49,585 nt of DNA from an uncultured bacterium (GCA_902779075.1 CACZAK010000074.1:1-49585), one strand, 5' to 3'; positions 15,976 to 25,791 are shown, numbered from the stretch's first letter. Translations and numbers: made by a program. Notes: generated by a model from the letters alone, not told the origin.

Positions 15976-18900
15976 ACCCTGTTGCGTGAAGCCGTTGTTC
16001 GAGAGCCATTCGATAACGCCGTAATCTTCGATCTCCCGACCTTCTGGATCCTTGAAGCCCTGGGGCAATTCCCCGACGAGCTGCAGATCGCTGCCGTCCA
16101 GTTTCACATCGTAGCCGTAGACGTCGCTGAAGAAATACGCCGCGTCGCCCGCCGACGCGTCCGTGGCGAACGTAACGGGATTGGACAGGGTCGGCGCGGT
16201 CTCGGACTTCACGCCGATGTGCGCGCCCGCCGTCAGGTTGCTCACGGTGATCGCGCACCCATCTTCGAGATAGACGTTCTTCGCCGCGCCGACGGAGTTG
16301 GTGTTATCGGAAACGACAGGGCTGCCCGAAACCGTGAACGTGCCGTCGTACATGTACACGCCGCCGCCTTCGTCGCCGGCCGTATTGCCGGAGATGGTGC
16401 CGCCGGTCATCGTGAAGTAGCCCCAGCACACGTACACGCCGCCGCCGCCGCTGTCGGCCATGTTGCCGGAGATGGTGCCGCCGGTCATCGTGAACGTACC
16501 GTCGCCGTATATGTACACGCCGCCGCCGTCCCGGGTGGCCGCGGCGGGGGCGTTGCCGACGTCCCGGGAAGCCGTGTTGCCGGTGATGGAGCCGCCGGAC
16601 ATCGTGAACGTGCCGTCGTACACGTACACGCCGCCGCCAGCCTCTGTGGTCGTGTTGTTGGAGATGGTGCCGCCGGTCATCGTGAACGTGCCGTTCACGT
16701 CCACGCCGGAGGCGTATGTCGAGGAGTTCCCCGAGATCGTGCCGCCGGTCATCGTGAATACGCCGCCCGCCCTCACTTCCACGCCGGCGCCTTCGTATGC
16801 GTTGCCGCCGCCGGTGATGGCGCCCGCGCCCTCGACGCTGTTGGTGAGCGTGAGGTCGCCGCCGGCGCAGACCTCGATGACCCCGAAATGTCCGGCGGCG
16901 TCGATCGTATGGCCGTTCAGGTCGAGCGTGACGGCGTTCGAGACCTTCAGCGTCGCGTCGCGGGCCGTCGCCGTCACGTTGCTGGCGAGCGTCACAGTGC
17001 CGCCCTCGTTCAGCTGCGCCTGCAGCAGATCCCACGCCGTCGGGACTCTCACGAGGTACATGACGCCGGTTGTGGCGCTGACGGCGAAGGCGGGATTGTC
17101 GCTGAAGAAATACGCCCCGTCGTCCGCCGACGTGCCCGAGGCGATCGTGACGCGCGAGGACAGGGTCGGCGTGTCATACGTGTTCACGCCGATGCGCGTG
17201 CCTGCGGAAAGGCCGCTCGAGTGGAACGTGCGCGCCCAAAGATAGACGTTGTTCGCCGAGCCGAAGGAGTTGGTGTTGCCGAAAACGACGGGGCTGCCCG
17301 AGATCGCGATCGAGCGACAGTACATGCTCGCGCCGCCGCCTTCGGGGGCCGCGTTGCCGGTGATTTCGCCGCCGGACATCGTGAACGTCACGTCTTCGCA
17401 CACGTACACGCCGCCGCCACTCCTGGAAGCCGAGTTGCCGGAGATGGTTCCGCCGGACATCGTGAACGAGCTGTAGAAGCGCACGTACACGCCGCCGCCT
17501 CGAGAAGTAGCCGTGTTGCCGGAGATTTCGCCGCCAGACATCGTGAACGCGCCGTGGCTATCCACGTACACGCCGCCGCCGTCCTTGGTCGTATTGCCGG
17601 AGATGGTGCCGCCGGTCATCGTGAACGTGCCGCCGCCGTATATGTACACGCCGCCGCTGCCGCCGGTCACGACGCCCGCGGCGAGGCTGTTTGTGAGCGT
17701 GAGGTCGCCGCCGGAACGGACATTGATGACGCAGCCGCTGCCGTTGTGCGTGATCGAGTGTCCGTTCAGGTCGAGCGTGACGGCGTTCGTGACCGACAGG
17801 GACGCGTTGCCGTTCGTCGCGACCATGTCGTCCGTGAGCGTCACCGTGCCGCCCGCGTGGAGCAGCGCCTGCAGCAGTTCCCACGTCATGAGCGGACGAA
17901 GGCGAAGCTCGCCGTCCGCGTTGTCCACGACAAGCGCGGGATCGTCGCCGAAGAAACGCGTCTCGTCGCCCGCGGCCGCGCCCGTGGCGAACGCGATGGG
18001 CGAGTACACGGCCGGCGCGTCCTCTGTCGTCACGCCGATGGACGCATCCGCCGAAAGGCCGTCCACGGCGATCGAGCATCCGTTTGGCAGATAGACGTTG
18101 TTCGCCGTGCCGACGGAGTTGGTGTTGCCGTAAACGACCGGACTGCCCGAGACCGTGAACGCACCGTCCACGTACACGCCCCCGCCGTCGTTGTCCGTCA
18201 CGTTGCCCGAGATGGTGCCGCCGGACATCGTAAACGTGCCGTACGCTTCCACGCCGCCGGCCCAGTTGGCGGAGTTGTCCAAGATTGCGCCGCCGGACAT
18301 CGTGAACACGCCGCCCCATCCCACGCCCACGCCGCCGCCCACACTGGCCGTGTTGCCGGAGATTTCGCCGCCGGCCATCGTGAACGTGCCGTACACTTCC
18401 ACGCCGCCGCCGAGGTCGGTGGCGCCGCCGGTGATGGTCCCCGCAGTTTCGGTGCCGTTGGTGAGCGTGAGGTTGCCGCCGTCAAGGATCTGGATGACAC
18501 CAAAATATCCGGCGGCGTCGATCACATGACCATTCAGGTCGAGCGTGACGGTGTTCGTGACCGTCAGCGTCCAGTCGACAGGCGTCGCCGTCACGTCGTT
18601 CGTGAGCGTCACGATGCCGCCCGCGTCGAGCTGCGCCTGCAGCCGATCCCACGCCGTCGTCCGTTTTATCAAGCGCAGTTCGCCGTTCACGGCGTCAACG
18701 GCGAAAGCGGGATTGTCGCTCGTGAAACGCGCGGCGTCGGCCGCCGTCGCGCCGGTGGCGAACGTGACAGGCTCGGACGCGGTCGGCTCGGTACCGGTCG
18801 TCACGCCGATGGATGCGTCCGCCGTCAGGTTGCTCACGGTGATCGTGGCACAGTAGGTATAGACGTTGTCCGCCGAGCCGTCGGGGCGGGCGTTGCCGGA

Positions 18901-19698
18901 AACGAAGGCGCTGCCCGAAACCGTGAACGACTCGCTCATGTCCACAAGCACGCCGCCGCCGTAATTGGTCGCCGTGTTGCTTGAGATTTCGCCGCCGGAC
19001 ATCGTGAACGCGCCGTCCCAGTCCACGCTCACGCCGCCGCCCGCGCGGGCCGTGTTCGAGGAGATTTCGCCGCCGGACATCGCGAACGTGCCGCGCACTT
19101 CCACGCCACCGGCCCGGAGAGCGGCGTTGCCGGAGATGGTGCCGCCGGTCATCGTGAACGTGCCGTCCTCGACCACGAACACGCCGCCGCCGGCATTGTC
19201 TCCGTCGTAAACGGCGTTGTTCGTGATCGAGCCGCCCAACATCTCAAACGTGCCGAATGCGTTCACGAACACGCCGCCGCCGCCGTAGCCGGAGACGTTC
19301 CCGGCGATCGCGCCGCCCTGGAGGCGGAACACGGCATTGCTTCCAATGTACACGCCATGGTCTCCGCCGCCAGTCACGGCGCCTGCGGCGAGGCCGTTCG
19401 TGAGCGTGAGGTCGCCACCAGTGCCGATGTGGAAGACCTCCTTGCTGCCGTTGAAGGCAATCGTATGGCCGTTGAGGTCGAGCGTGACGGCGTTCGTGAC
19501 CGTCAGCATCGCGTCGCCGTCCGCCGCGGTCACGTCGTTCGTGAGCGTGACCACGCCGCCTTCGTCCAACTGCGCCTGCAGCGCCTCCCACGGCGTACCC
19601 GCGGTGGACCTCGTGGAGGCGTGCGCGGAGTGGCACAAGAAGAAGGCCGCGACGGCGATCATCGTGGCGGCAGTTGAGCGAAATATCTTCGTTTTCAT
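15895..19698 (-). CDS. Pmp-like repetitive surface protein (gene B), C-terminus frameshifted
   Basis: 1267 residues. The signal peptide is MKTKIFRSTAATMIAVAA. Four tandem modules begin near residues 36, 348, 604 and 888. Each opens with a W-x-x-L-Q-A-Q-L segment and TVTLTNDV, then DLNGH, then many beta-helix rungs of the GGTISGNTA / GTFTMSGG type, and ends with an ANNVYL...SIGV strand. The rungs resemble chlamydial polymorphic membrane protein repeats. A C-terminal module begins near 1214 (GFKDPEG), but an out-of-frame deletion at about 15965-15990 replaces the normal end with an unrelated 21-residue tail. AGGAG precedes the ATG, with TATACT further upstream. The product would be exported; whether it is anchored without its normal tail is doubtful. 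Confidence 0.8.
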   Translation of the reverse strand: MKTKIFRSTAATMIAVAAFFLCHSAHASTRSTAGTPWEALQAQLDEGGVVTLTNDVTAADGDAMLTVTNAVTLDLNGHTIAFNGSKEVFHIGTGGDLTLTNGLAAGAVTGGGDHGVYIGSNAVFRLQGGAIAGNVSGYGGGGVFVNAFGTFEMLGGSITNNAVYDGDNAGGGVFVVEDGTFTMTGGTISGNAALRAGGVEVRGTFAMSGGEISSNTARAGGGVSVDWDGAFTMSGGEISSNTATNYGGGVLVDMSESFTVSGSAFVSGNARPDGSADNVYTYCATITVSNLTADASIGVTTGTEPTASEPVTFATGATAADAARFTSDNPAFAVDAVNGELRLIKRTTAWDRLQAQLDAGGIVTLTNDVTATPVDWTLTVTNTVTLDLNGHVIDAAGYFGVIQILDGGNLTLTNGTETAGTITGGATDLGGGVEVYGTFTMAGGEISGNTASVGGGVGVGWGGVFTMSGGAILDNSANWAGGVEAYGTFTMSGGTISGNVTDNDGGGVYVDGAFTVSGSPVVYGNTNSVGTANNVYLPNGCSIAVDGLSADASIGVTTEDAPAVYSPIAFATGAAAGDETRFFGDDPALVVDNADGELRLRPLMTWELLQALLHAGGTVTLTDDMVATNGNASLSVTNAVTLDLNGHSITHNGSGCVINVRSGGDLTLTNSLAAGVVTGGSGGVYIYGGGTFTMTGGTISGNTTKDGGGVYVDSHGAFTMSGGEISGNTATSRGGGVYVRFYSSFTMSGGTISGNSASRSGGGVYVCEDVTFTMSGGEITGNAAPEGGGASMYCRSIAISGSPVVFGNTNSFGSANNVYLWARTFHSSGLSAGTRIGVNTYDTPTLSSRVTIASGTSADDGAYFFSDNPAFAVSATTGVMYLVRVPTAWDLLQAQLNEGGTVTLASNVTATARDATLKVSNAVTLDLNGHTIDAAGHFGVIEVCAGGDLTLTNSVEGAGAITGGGNAYEGAGVEVRAGGVFTMTGGTISGNSSTYASGVDVNGTFTMTGGTISNNTTTEAGGGVYVYDGTFTMSGGSITGNTASRDVGNAPAAATRDGGGVYIYGDGTFTMTGGTISGNMADSGGGGVYVCWGYFTMTGGTISGNTAGDEGGGVYMYDGTFTVSGSPVVSDNTNSVGAAKNVYLEDGCAITVSNLTAGAHIGVKSETAPTLSNPVTFATDASAGDAAYFFSDVYGYDVKLDGSDLQLVGELPQGFKDPEGREIEDYGVIEWLSNNGFTQQGLHDGAARPQGSAGGLDQRYAPYLRRE

Positions 19699-19724
19699 TT
19701 GTCGGCTCCTTTTTGAGGTCGGCA

Positions 19725-19738
19725 ATAGTATAGCAAAA
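19725..19738 (-). promoter_or_regulatory. Promoter core of gene B
   Basis: TTTTGCTATACTAT on the minus strand places the -10 TATACT at 19732-19727, 28 bp before the ATG. The same 14 bases occur before gene D, and almost the same in the repeats at 1 and 441. Confidence 0.6.
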
Positions 19739-19749
19739 TTGGATGAATG

Positions 19750-19939
19750 AGGAGGACAGAAGACAAAGGACGAAGAACGGAGGACTGAGGATTGAGGAGA
19801 AAGGACGGAGGACTGAGGATTGAGGAGAAAGGACGGAGGACTGAGGATTGAGGAGAAAGGGCAGAGGCTCGGGCTGGATGGCGCTTTGCGCTTCACAGCC
19901 ACTTATCCTTTGTATTCTGTCCTCTGTCTTTTGTCCTCT
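19750..19939. repeat. Purine/pyrimidine hairpin element, copy 2
   Basis: Like 14168-14329: GGACAGAAGACAAAGGA and three near-exact repeats of a GGACTGAGGATTGAGGAGAA-like unit form one arm. TTTGTATTCTGTCCTCTGTC-type sequence forms the other. The loop GCGCTTTGCGCTTCACAGCC lies at about 19881. It sits upstream of the gene B promoter. Confidence 0.75.
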
Positions 19940-19960
19940 CCCTCCCGCCAAAGGCATTGC

Positions 19961-20121
19961 ATTGGCTTAGTCTTTGGCTTGTGCGCAGCAGTTTTGACGT
20001 GAGCGCCCCGTGCGCGCACCCAAGTTGGTGAATTGCTTCGCACATGGCCGAGCTCTTCCACAAGCGCTTCCGGCCACAGGCGCGGTGAGCGAAAGGTTTG
20101 CGAGAATCGCCGGGCCTTTCA
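19961..20121 (+). repeat. About 160-bp direct repeat, left copy flanking gene D
   Basis: The sequence starts ATTGGCTTAGTCTTTGGC, runs through TGTGCGCAGCAGTTTTG and GTTGGTGAATTGC, and ends at TTTGCGAGAATCGCC-GGGCCTTTCA, at the stop codon of gene D. A diverged direct copy lies at 25895-26055, just beyond the start of gene D. A third, partial copy of the start occurs at about 26318. It is non-coding. Confidence 0.7.
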
Positions 20122-23100
20122 CTCTTCCGGATCAGGCTCTGGCTCAGGCTCTGGTTCTGGCTCAGGCTCTGGTTCTGGCTCAGGCTCCGGTTCGGGCTCG
20201 TTAGGGATAATGGGCTCAATGGCGGCATAGAAGAACTTATGCGTGACAACGCTAACGTCGAAGGTGGCAGTCGCGGTCTGCGTGACCAAATCGTCGGACT
20301 TGGCGGTGGCGAAGGTCGGATCGTCCGTGCCGAAGTCGATGGACACGTCGTCAATCGGGGAACTGCCGAAGCCGGCGGCGAGGTCATTCGCGCCGTAAAG
20401 ATAGAGATGACCGTTAATGAAGCCCAGTGGCGCTTTGCGCTCGAGTTGCACCGTGACGGAGACGACGCCGTTGCTGACCGCAAAGGCGGTGATGCTGAGC
20501 GCACCGCCCGCATCCTGTACCCTGAAGTCGCAGTTGAGCAGGAAGCACTCATACAGCTTGTCCGTGGCGTCGGAGTCGTTACCAAGGTTGTTGATGTCGG
20601 TCTGCGTAAAGCCATTGTCCGAGAGCCAGTCGATGACGCCGGAATCCTCGATAACGGCACCTTCGGGATCCTTGAAGCCATCGGGAATTGCCCCCTGAAC
20701 GAGCAGTAGATTGCTGCCATCCCGCTCCACATGGCAACCGGAATCGTCGCTGAAGAAATACTTTTCATCGCCATCCAACGCGCCGGTGGCGATGGTGACG
20801 GGTGTGGACTTGGCCGGCGCGGTCGCGGTGGTCACGCCAATGGACGCGCCAGACGAAAGGCCATTCACGGCGATCATGCACCCAGAGGACAGATAGACGT
20901 TGTTCGCCACGCCGACGGAGTTGGTGTTGTCGGAAACAACAGGGCTGCCTGAAGCCGTGAAAGTGCCGTACAAAGTACTGTGCATATACACGCCGCCGCC
21001 GTCAGCAGCCATGTTGCTGGAGATTTCGCCGCCGGTCATCGTGAACGTGCCGCCTACATGACACATACCGCCGCCGTAATTGGCCGTGTTACCAATGATC
21101 ATACCGCCAGACATCGTGAACGTGCCGCGGTCCTGATACACACCGCCACCATAAGTGGCCGTGTTGCCGGAGATTTCGCCGCCGGTCATCGTGAACGTGC
21201 TGTCCGAGACCATGTACACTCCACCGCCGAAGTCATCGGTCGTGTTGCCGGAGATTTCGCCGCCGGTCATCGTGAACGTGCCATCGTTGGCCACGTACAC
21301 ACCGCCACCGGAGTAGATGCCATCCTGAACGACATTGTTCGTAATCGAACCGCCCGACATCTCGAACGTGCCATCCTCATCCACGAACACGCCGCCGCCG
21401 GCGTAGCCAGACACGTTCCCGGCGATCGCGCCACCCTGGAGGCGGAACACGGCATTGCTCCCCACGTACACGCCGTGATCGCCGCCACCTGTCACGGCAC
21501 CTGTAGCAAGGCTATTGGTGAGCGTGAAGTCGCCGCCGGTTCCGACACTGAGGACCTGGGCGTTGCCGTTGTGCGTAAGTGTGTGGCCGTTCAGGTCGAG
21601 CGTGATGGCGTTCGTGACCGTAAGTGACACATCGTCGGACATCGCGGCCACATCGTTATATAGCGTCACGGTACCGCCCGCGTCGAGTTGCGTTTGTAGC
21701 TGTTTCCACGACAAGCACGGCCGCAGCGTCTTGCCTGCGATTGCGGAAAGATCGCTGATTTCGCCCTGATAAGCTAGACTGCCGTCGGTGAACTTCTGGC
21801 CGGTCTTGACGGTGACGCTGCCCCTGTAGCGGCTGGCGTAGATGCTGTCGCCGGGATCCGTCCAGCCGAGGGTGATGTTGCCGTTCTTGACGTAGATGCC
21901 GTAGTCGCCCTCGGCGGTGACGGTGCCGCTGTTGATTGTGACATCGCCGTTATGGACGTAGATGCCGTCGTATTCGCCCGTGACAATGACTGTACCGTCG
22001 TTGATCGTGACATCGCCGTTAGTTACGTAGATGCCGTCGTCGGATTCGCCGGTGGCAGTGACGGCGCCGCCGTTGACGGTAATGGAACCTTCTGCCTCAA
22101 TGCCAGAGCTGGAGCCTTTGGCAATGACGGCTCCGGTGCCACCAGCCTGGCCGTAGATGGTAAGGCGACCGTAGGGACGGACGGCGGCGATACTAGAGTT
22201 GGAGTTGGTGACAGCAAGGGTGGCACCGTCGCAGAGTATTAGATTGGAATGGTCATCATTGAAGCGAAGCGAGCCTTCGATCATGACGTTGCTGCACACA
22301 ACATACCAGGTGTCCGTACCGCTTATGCCGTATTCGACATCGGCCGTGGCGTTCGTGAGAATGATGAAGTCGGAGCAGTATTGCGTGTCGCCGTTGGCAT
22401 CGATATATGGAATGGCCGGACGCAGTGTCTTGCCCGCGAGGGCGGCGATCTGTTCACACGTAATCGCCCCACCGTAGGTGTTAATCCCGTCTGTGAAATA
22501 CTGATTGGACATGACGGAGACGACGGCTGCGTAGAAATTAGTGGTGCCGCTGACGGTAATGCTGTCGGTGGGTTTCGTCCAGCCGAGAGTGATAGTGTTT
22601 TGGGCACGGACACCTAAGGCAGTGCCATTGACGATGACAGTACCGCCATTGATGGTAACAAAGTCGGTGGCGTCAATACCGTAACCGTAGTTGTCGCAGT
22701 TAGCAGTCACGCTGCCACCATTGATTGTGACGTTAACAGCGGTGATACCGCGGATGTCACCACTGGCTGTGACATTGCCGTCGTTGATTGTGACGTTAGC
22801 AGCGTAGATGCCATAGAGGGCGTCACTGGTGGCTGTGACATTGCCGTCGTTGATCGTGAAACTACTTGTTGCGTATATGCCCTTCATGCCGCCGCTGGCA
22901 GAGACGTTACCGTTGTTGATTGTAACGCAATCGGCGTAGATACTACTCTCGTCGCCGGTGGCAGAGACGCTACCGTCGTTGATCGTGAAACTACTTGTTA
23001 CGTAGATGCCCCTCATGTCGCCGCTGGAAGAGACGTTTCCGTCGTTGATTGTAACGTAATCGGCATAGATACCCCTGTCGCCGCTGGCAGAGACGTTACC

Positions 23101-25791
23101 GTCGTTGATCGTAAAGTAATTGACGTAGATGCCGTCCAAGCAGTTGCTGGTAGCAACATTACCATCGTTGATCGTAAAGCAATTGGCGTAGACGCCGTAC
23201 GTACAGTTGCTGGCAACAACATTACCGCCGTTGAGGGTGATGTTACCGGCTCGGACGCCATAATTGGATGTCACGGCAATGTTGCCAGTACCGTTTGTTT
23301 GGCCATAAATGATAAGGTCGCTGGCGGAAATTGTGCTGGCATCGAGCGTTGCACCGTCGCAGAGGACCAGGTGGACGGTGGAGTCTTGGAAGGCGAGCTG
23401 CCCGTCGATCGTGACGTCGCCGTTCGCGACGTACCAAGATGTCGCGCCGTATGCGCCGTAAACAACATTATAATTATAGGCGGTGTTCGTGAGGACGTTG
23501 TAATTGAGGCAGTATTGCACGGCACCATCGGCGTCGATGTAGGGAATGGCGGGTCGGATGGTCTTGCCCGCGAGGTCGGCGATCTGTTCGCCCGTGAGCT
23601 CGCCGCTATAGGTGGTAGCGCCGTCAGTTAGGTACTGGCCAGGATTAACGGAGATTGTAACATCGTCGAAATAGTTGTTGCCGTAGTTGCCGATGATGAC
23701 GTTATCGAATGGATCCGTCAAGCAGAGGACGAAGTATTTTCCTTCGAATTCGTCCACAAGGTCGGCAAGCAGATTGAAACCAGTGGTGGTGTTGATGACG
23801 TAGGAACGCTCGGCAGATGTGCCGTCGTGGTCGGAGTCGGCGTGCCAGTATGTAGCCAAGTCGGGCGTCCATTGGGCGGCGAGCGTCACGGCGACGGTTT
23901 CGTTCGTGAGGTTGCAGGCGGTCGCGCCGTCGGCGAATATCGTGCCCGCGTAGGCCCAGCCGGCAAAGATGTAGCCCGTGCGCGCAAAGACGTTGGAGGT
24001 GAGGCTTTGCGGCACGTCGTAGGTGAATGACTGATCTGTCATTGTGCCGGAGCCGCCGTTGGCATCAAAATGGACAGTGTACTCGATGGGTGTCCAGTGT
24101 GCGGTGTAGGCGCGGTTGCCGTGGCTGCGGAGAGCGACGGAGACGGAGTTCGTGAGGCCGCCGATGCCCGTGCCGGTCCAACCGTCGAAGACGTAGCCGG
24201 CGCGGACGGGGTTCACGAGGGTGAAGCGCGGCGTGTCGTAGCTGTAGGACGCGGGATTGGAGGCGTCGCCGGGAAGGACGCCGCCGCCGAGATCGTAGAA
24301 TATGGGGTAGTCGTAGCTGGGAGAAACCCTGACACTGAAGTCGTAGATGTAAAACCCATGCCACGGATTGCCTGCAAAGTCAGAAACTGAGAGGCCGATG
24401 GTGCCGGACATAGACAACTCTGTGCCGTCTGCGACATAGTCTGGAATGTTGCCCGTGAAGGTGAGTACGTTTACACCGGTGTTTCCGACGTTTGTGAATT
24501 CTCCCCACGATGTTAAAATTCCGCCCCTACCTGCGTAGGTCGGAATGACGGCCTCGTTGAATATTAAAGAAATTGTAACTGGATTGCCGCGGTGATAGGG
24601 ACCGGGCGAAACGATTGCTCTTTTCAGAGTCGGTCCGTCATCGTCCACCATCGCGAGCCGCACGAAGAGGTCCTTGTAGCCATAAGTATCGTCGTTTTTG
24701 CCGCCGCAGTCGAAGCGCGTGGTGATGTAGGAATTTGTGGGGGAGATTGAGAGCGACCCGGAATTGGAAGCGTGGTATCTTAAGTAACAGAAATCCTGCT
24801 GCCAGAGATAACTGTCTTCGAGAAAGAACTCGGTGTGCGAGGCGGACTGGCCACCGGAGGAACGATCGGTATAGTCATAACGATGGGGGAAGAACTGCTT
24901 GCCCTCGCCACTATATACCCCAGAACCCTTTTTGAGTTCGAAGCAGGCCTTGTAGAGCGAATTGACGGGCTCGTTTACGGCACCGTCGGGGTCGGCTCCA
25001 GTGTCGTAGGGGGCGCTACCGTTCCCACCGACAATCTGAACGTAGGCGTAGCCGTCGTCTTTCTCTTTTTCGGTAAAACAGACCGTCACATACATCTTGT
25101 TGCCAATGGCATCGTAGTACTGCCCACTACCGCCAAGGCGATTGAAGAGTGGTGCCGTAGATACGGTGGCAGCCTTCTTGGAGTAGTCATAGCTGTCGTC
25201 GATCAGGACATACCCCTGGTAAGTTCCACTTGACTGTACGTCGCTAGACGGCGGCGTGTATGGAACATCAACATACTTGCTACTGTTGATCCCCGAGGCG
25301 TAGCTCGTCCCGTTAAAGTAAACGAGATCAATGTCGGCAGCGCTTTGAACTACACAGTTGGTCTGGAGCTTGAAGGCGCTACCGAAAACTATCTCGCTGT
25401 CTCCTGAAGCGAGTTTGAACCCTCCGGCATCGATAACCTCAAGACGAAAGGCACGCGAATTAGAAGTTTGGTAACGACTTACTACATCAATGCTGTTAGG
25501 GGATTTATAAGCGACAACGACCTGTTTGGAGGTCTCGCCGGCTGCAAACGTGAACGAGTTAGAAATGGCGACAAAGTGCTGATTCGCGTAGGCGCTGAGA
25601 CTCACGGTACGGTAGATTACTGTCTCGGCAGAGTCGATGCCCGCGCCCGAACGCGTGATAGTGAACGTGGTGTTGGTGTTCGTGCTGGCTCTCGTCACGC
25701 TGAACGTGGAGGCGTGCGCGGAGTGGCACAAGACGAGGCCTGCGACGGCGATCATCGAGGCGAAGGTTGAGCGAAAGATTCTCGTTTTCAT
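20119..25791 (-). CDS. Giant multi-domain surface protein (gene D, 1890 aa)
   Basis: The signal peptide MKTRIFRSTFASMIAVAG is followed by an N-terminal region of about 500 residues with Calx-beta-like strands. Next come InlB/Listeria-Bacteroides-type repeats (about 515-660, e.g. YTVHFDANGGSGTM and GYIFAGW). Beta-helix rungs of a FTINDGNVSASGDRGIY type follow (about 850-1300), then one Pmp-like module (about 1360-1635) very close to gene B's first module. A C-terminal module (about 1704-1860, GFKDPEG to GANDLAAGFG) and a long Glu-Pro tail end the protein. AGGAGC precedes the ATG. No outer-membrane barrel or LPXTG is seen. It is probably exported and adhesive; the anchoring mode is unknown. About 160-bp direct repeats lie on both sides. 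Confidence 0.85.
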   Translation of the reverse strand: MKTRIFRSTFASMIAVAGLVLCHSAHASTFSVTRASTNTNTTFTITRSGAGIDSAETVIYRTVSLSAYANQHFVAISNSFTFAAGETSKQVVVAYKSPNSIDVVSRYQTSNSRAFRLEVIDAGGFKLASGDSEIVFGSAFKLQTNCVVQSAADIDLVYFNGTSYASGINSSKYVDVPYTPPSSDVQSSGTYQGYVLIDDSYDYSKKAATVSTAPLFNRLGGSGQYYDAIGNKMYVTVCFTEKEKDDGYAYVQIVGGNGSAPYDTGADPDGAVNEPVNSLYKACFELKKGSGVYSGEGKQFFPHRYDYTDRSSGGQSASHTEFFLEDSYLWQQDFCYLRYHASNSGSLSISPTNSYITTRFDCGGKNDDTYGYKDLFVRLAMVDDDGPTLKRAIVSPGPYHRGNPVTISLIFNEAVIPTYAGRGGILTSWGEFTNVGNTGVNVLTFTGNIPDYVADGTELSMSGTIGLSVSDFAGNPWHGFYIYDFSVRVSPSYDYPIFYDLGGGVLPGDASNPASYSYDTPRFTLVNPVRAGYVFDGWTGTGIGGLTNSVSVALRSHGNRAYTAHWTPIEYTVHFDANGGSGTMTDQSFTYDVPQSLTSNVFARTGYIFAGWAYAGTIFADGATACNLTNETVAVTLAAQWTPDLATYWHADSDHDGTSAERSYVINTTTGFNLLADLVDEFEGKYFVLCLTDPFDNVIIGNYGNNYFDDVTISVNPGQYLTDGATTYSGELTGEQIADLAGKTIRPAIPYIDADGAVQYCLNYNVLTNTAYNYNVVYGAYGATSWYVANGDVTIDGQLAFQDSTVHLVLCDGATLDASTISASDLIIYGQTNGTGNIAVTSNYGVRAGNITLNGGNVVASNCTYGVYANCFTINDGNVATSNCLDGIYVNYFTINDGNVSASGDRGIYADYVTINDGNVSSSGDMRGIYVTSSFTINDGSVSATGDESSIYADCVTINNGNVSASGGMKGIYATSSFTINDGNVTATSDALYGIYAANVTINDGNVTASGDIRGITAVNVTINGGSVTANCDNYGYGIDATDFVTINGGTVIVNGTALGVRAQNTITLGWTKPTDSITVSGTTNFYAAVVSVMSNQYFTDGINTYGGAITCEQIAALAGKTLRPAIPYIDANGDTQYCSDFIILTNATADVEYGISGTDTWYVVCSNVMIEGSLRFNDDHSNLILCDGATLAVTNSNSSIAAVRPYGRLTIYGQAGGTGAVIAKGSSSGIEAEGSITVNGGAVTATGESDDGIYVTNGDVTINDGTVIVTGEYDGIYVHNGDVTINSGTVTAEGDYGIYVKNGNITLGWTDPGDSIYASRYRGSVTVKTGQKFTDGSLAYQGEISDLSAIAGKTLRPCLSWKQLQTQLDAGGTVTLYNDVAAMSDDVSLTVTNAITLDLNGHTLTHNGNAQVLSVGTGGDFTLTNSLATGAVTGGGDHGVYVGSNAVFRLQGGAIAGNVSGYAGGGVFVDEDGTFEMSGGSITNNVVQDGIYSGGGVYVANDGTFTMTGGEISGNTTDDFGGGVYMVSDSTFTMTGGEISGNTATYGGGVYQDRGTFTMSGGMIIGNTANYGGGMCHVGGTFTMTGGEISSNMAADGGGVYMHSTLYGTFTASGSPVVSDNTNSVGVANNVYLSSGCMIAVNGLSSGASIGVTTATAPAKSTPVTIATGALDGDEKYFFSDDSGCHVERDGSNLLLVQGAIPDGFKDPEGAVIEDSGVIDWLSDNGFTQTDINNLGNDSDATDKLYECFLLNCDFRVQDAGGALSITAFAVSNGVVSVTVQLERKAPLGFINGHLYLYGANDLAAGFGSSPIDDVSIDFGTDDPTFATAKSDDLVTQTATATFDVSVVTHKFFYAAIEPIIPNEPEPEPEPEPEPEPEPEPEPEPDPEE

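Noticed and set aside
15925..18984. A 1019-codon open frame opposite gene B
   Set aside because: It is the complement of the Gly/Thr-rich repeats; its product is His/Arg/Val-rich with no domain, and the minus-strand gene has a signal peptide, ribosome binding site and paralogues.
12274..25791. Glu-Pro tails as PEP-CTERM sorting signals for the exosortase at 40674
   Set aside because: A PEP-CTERM signal needs a PEP motif followed by a membrane helix and basic end; these tails end directly after the acidic repeat.
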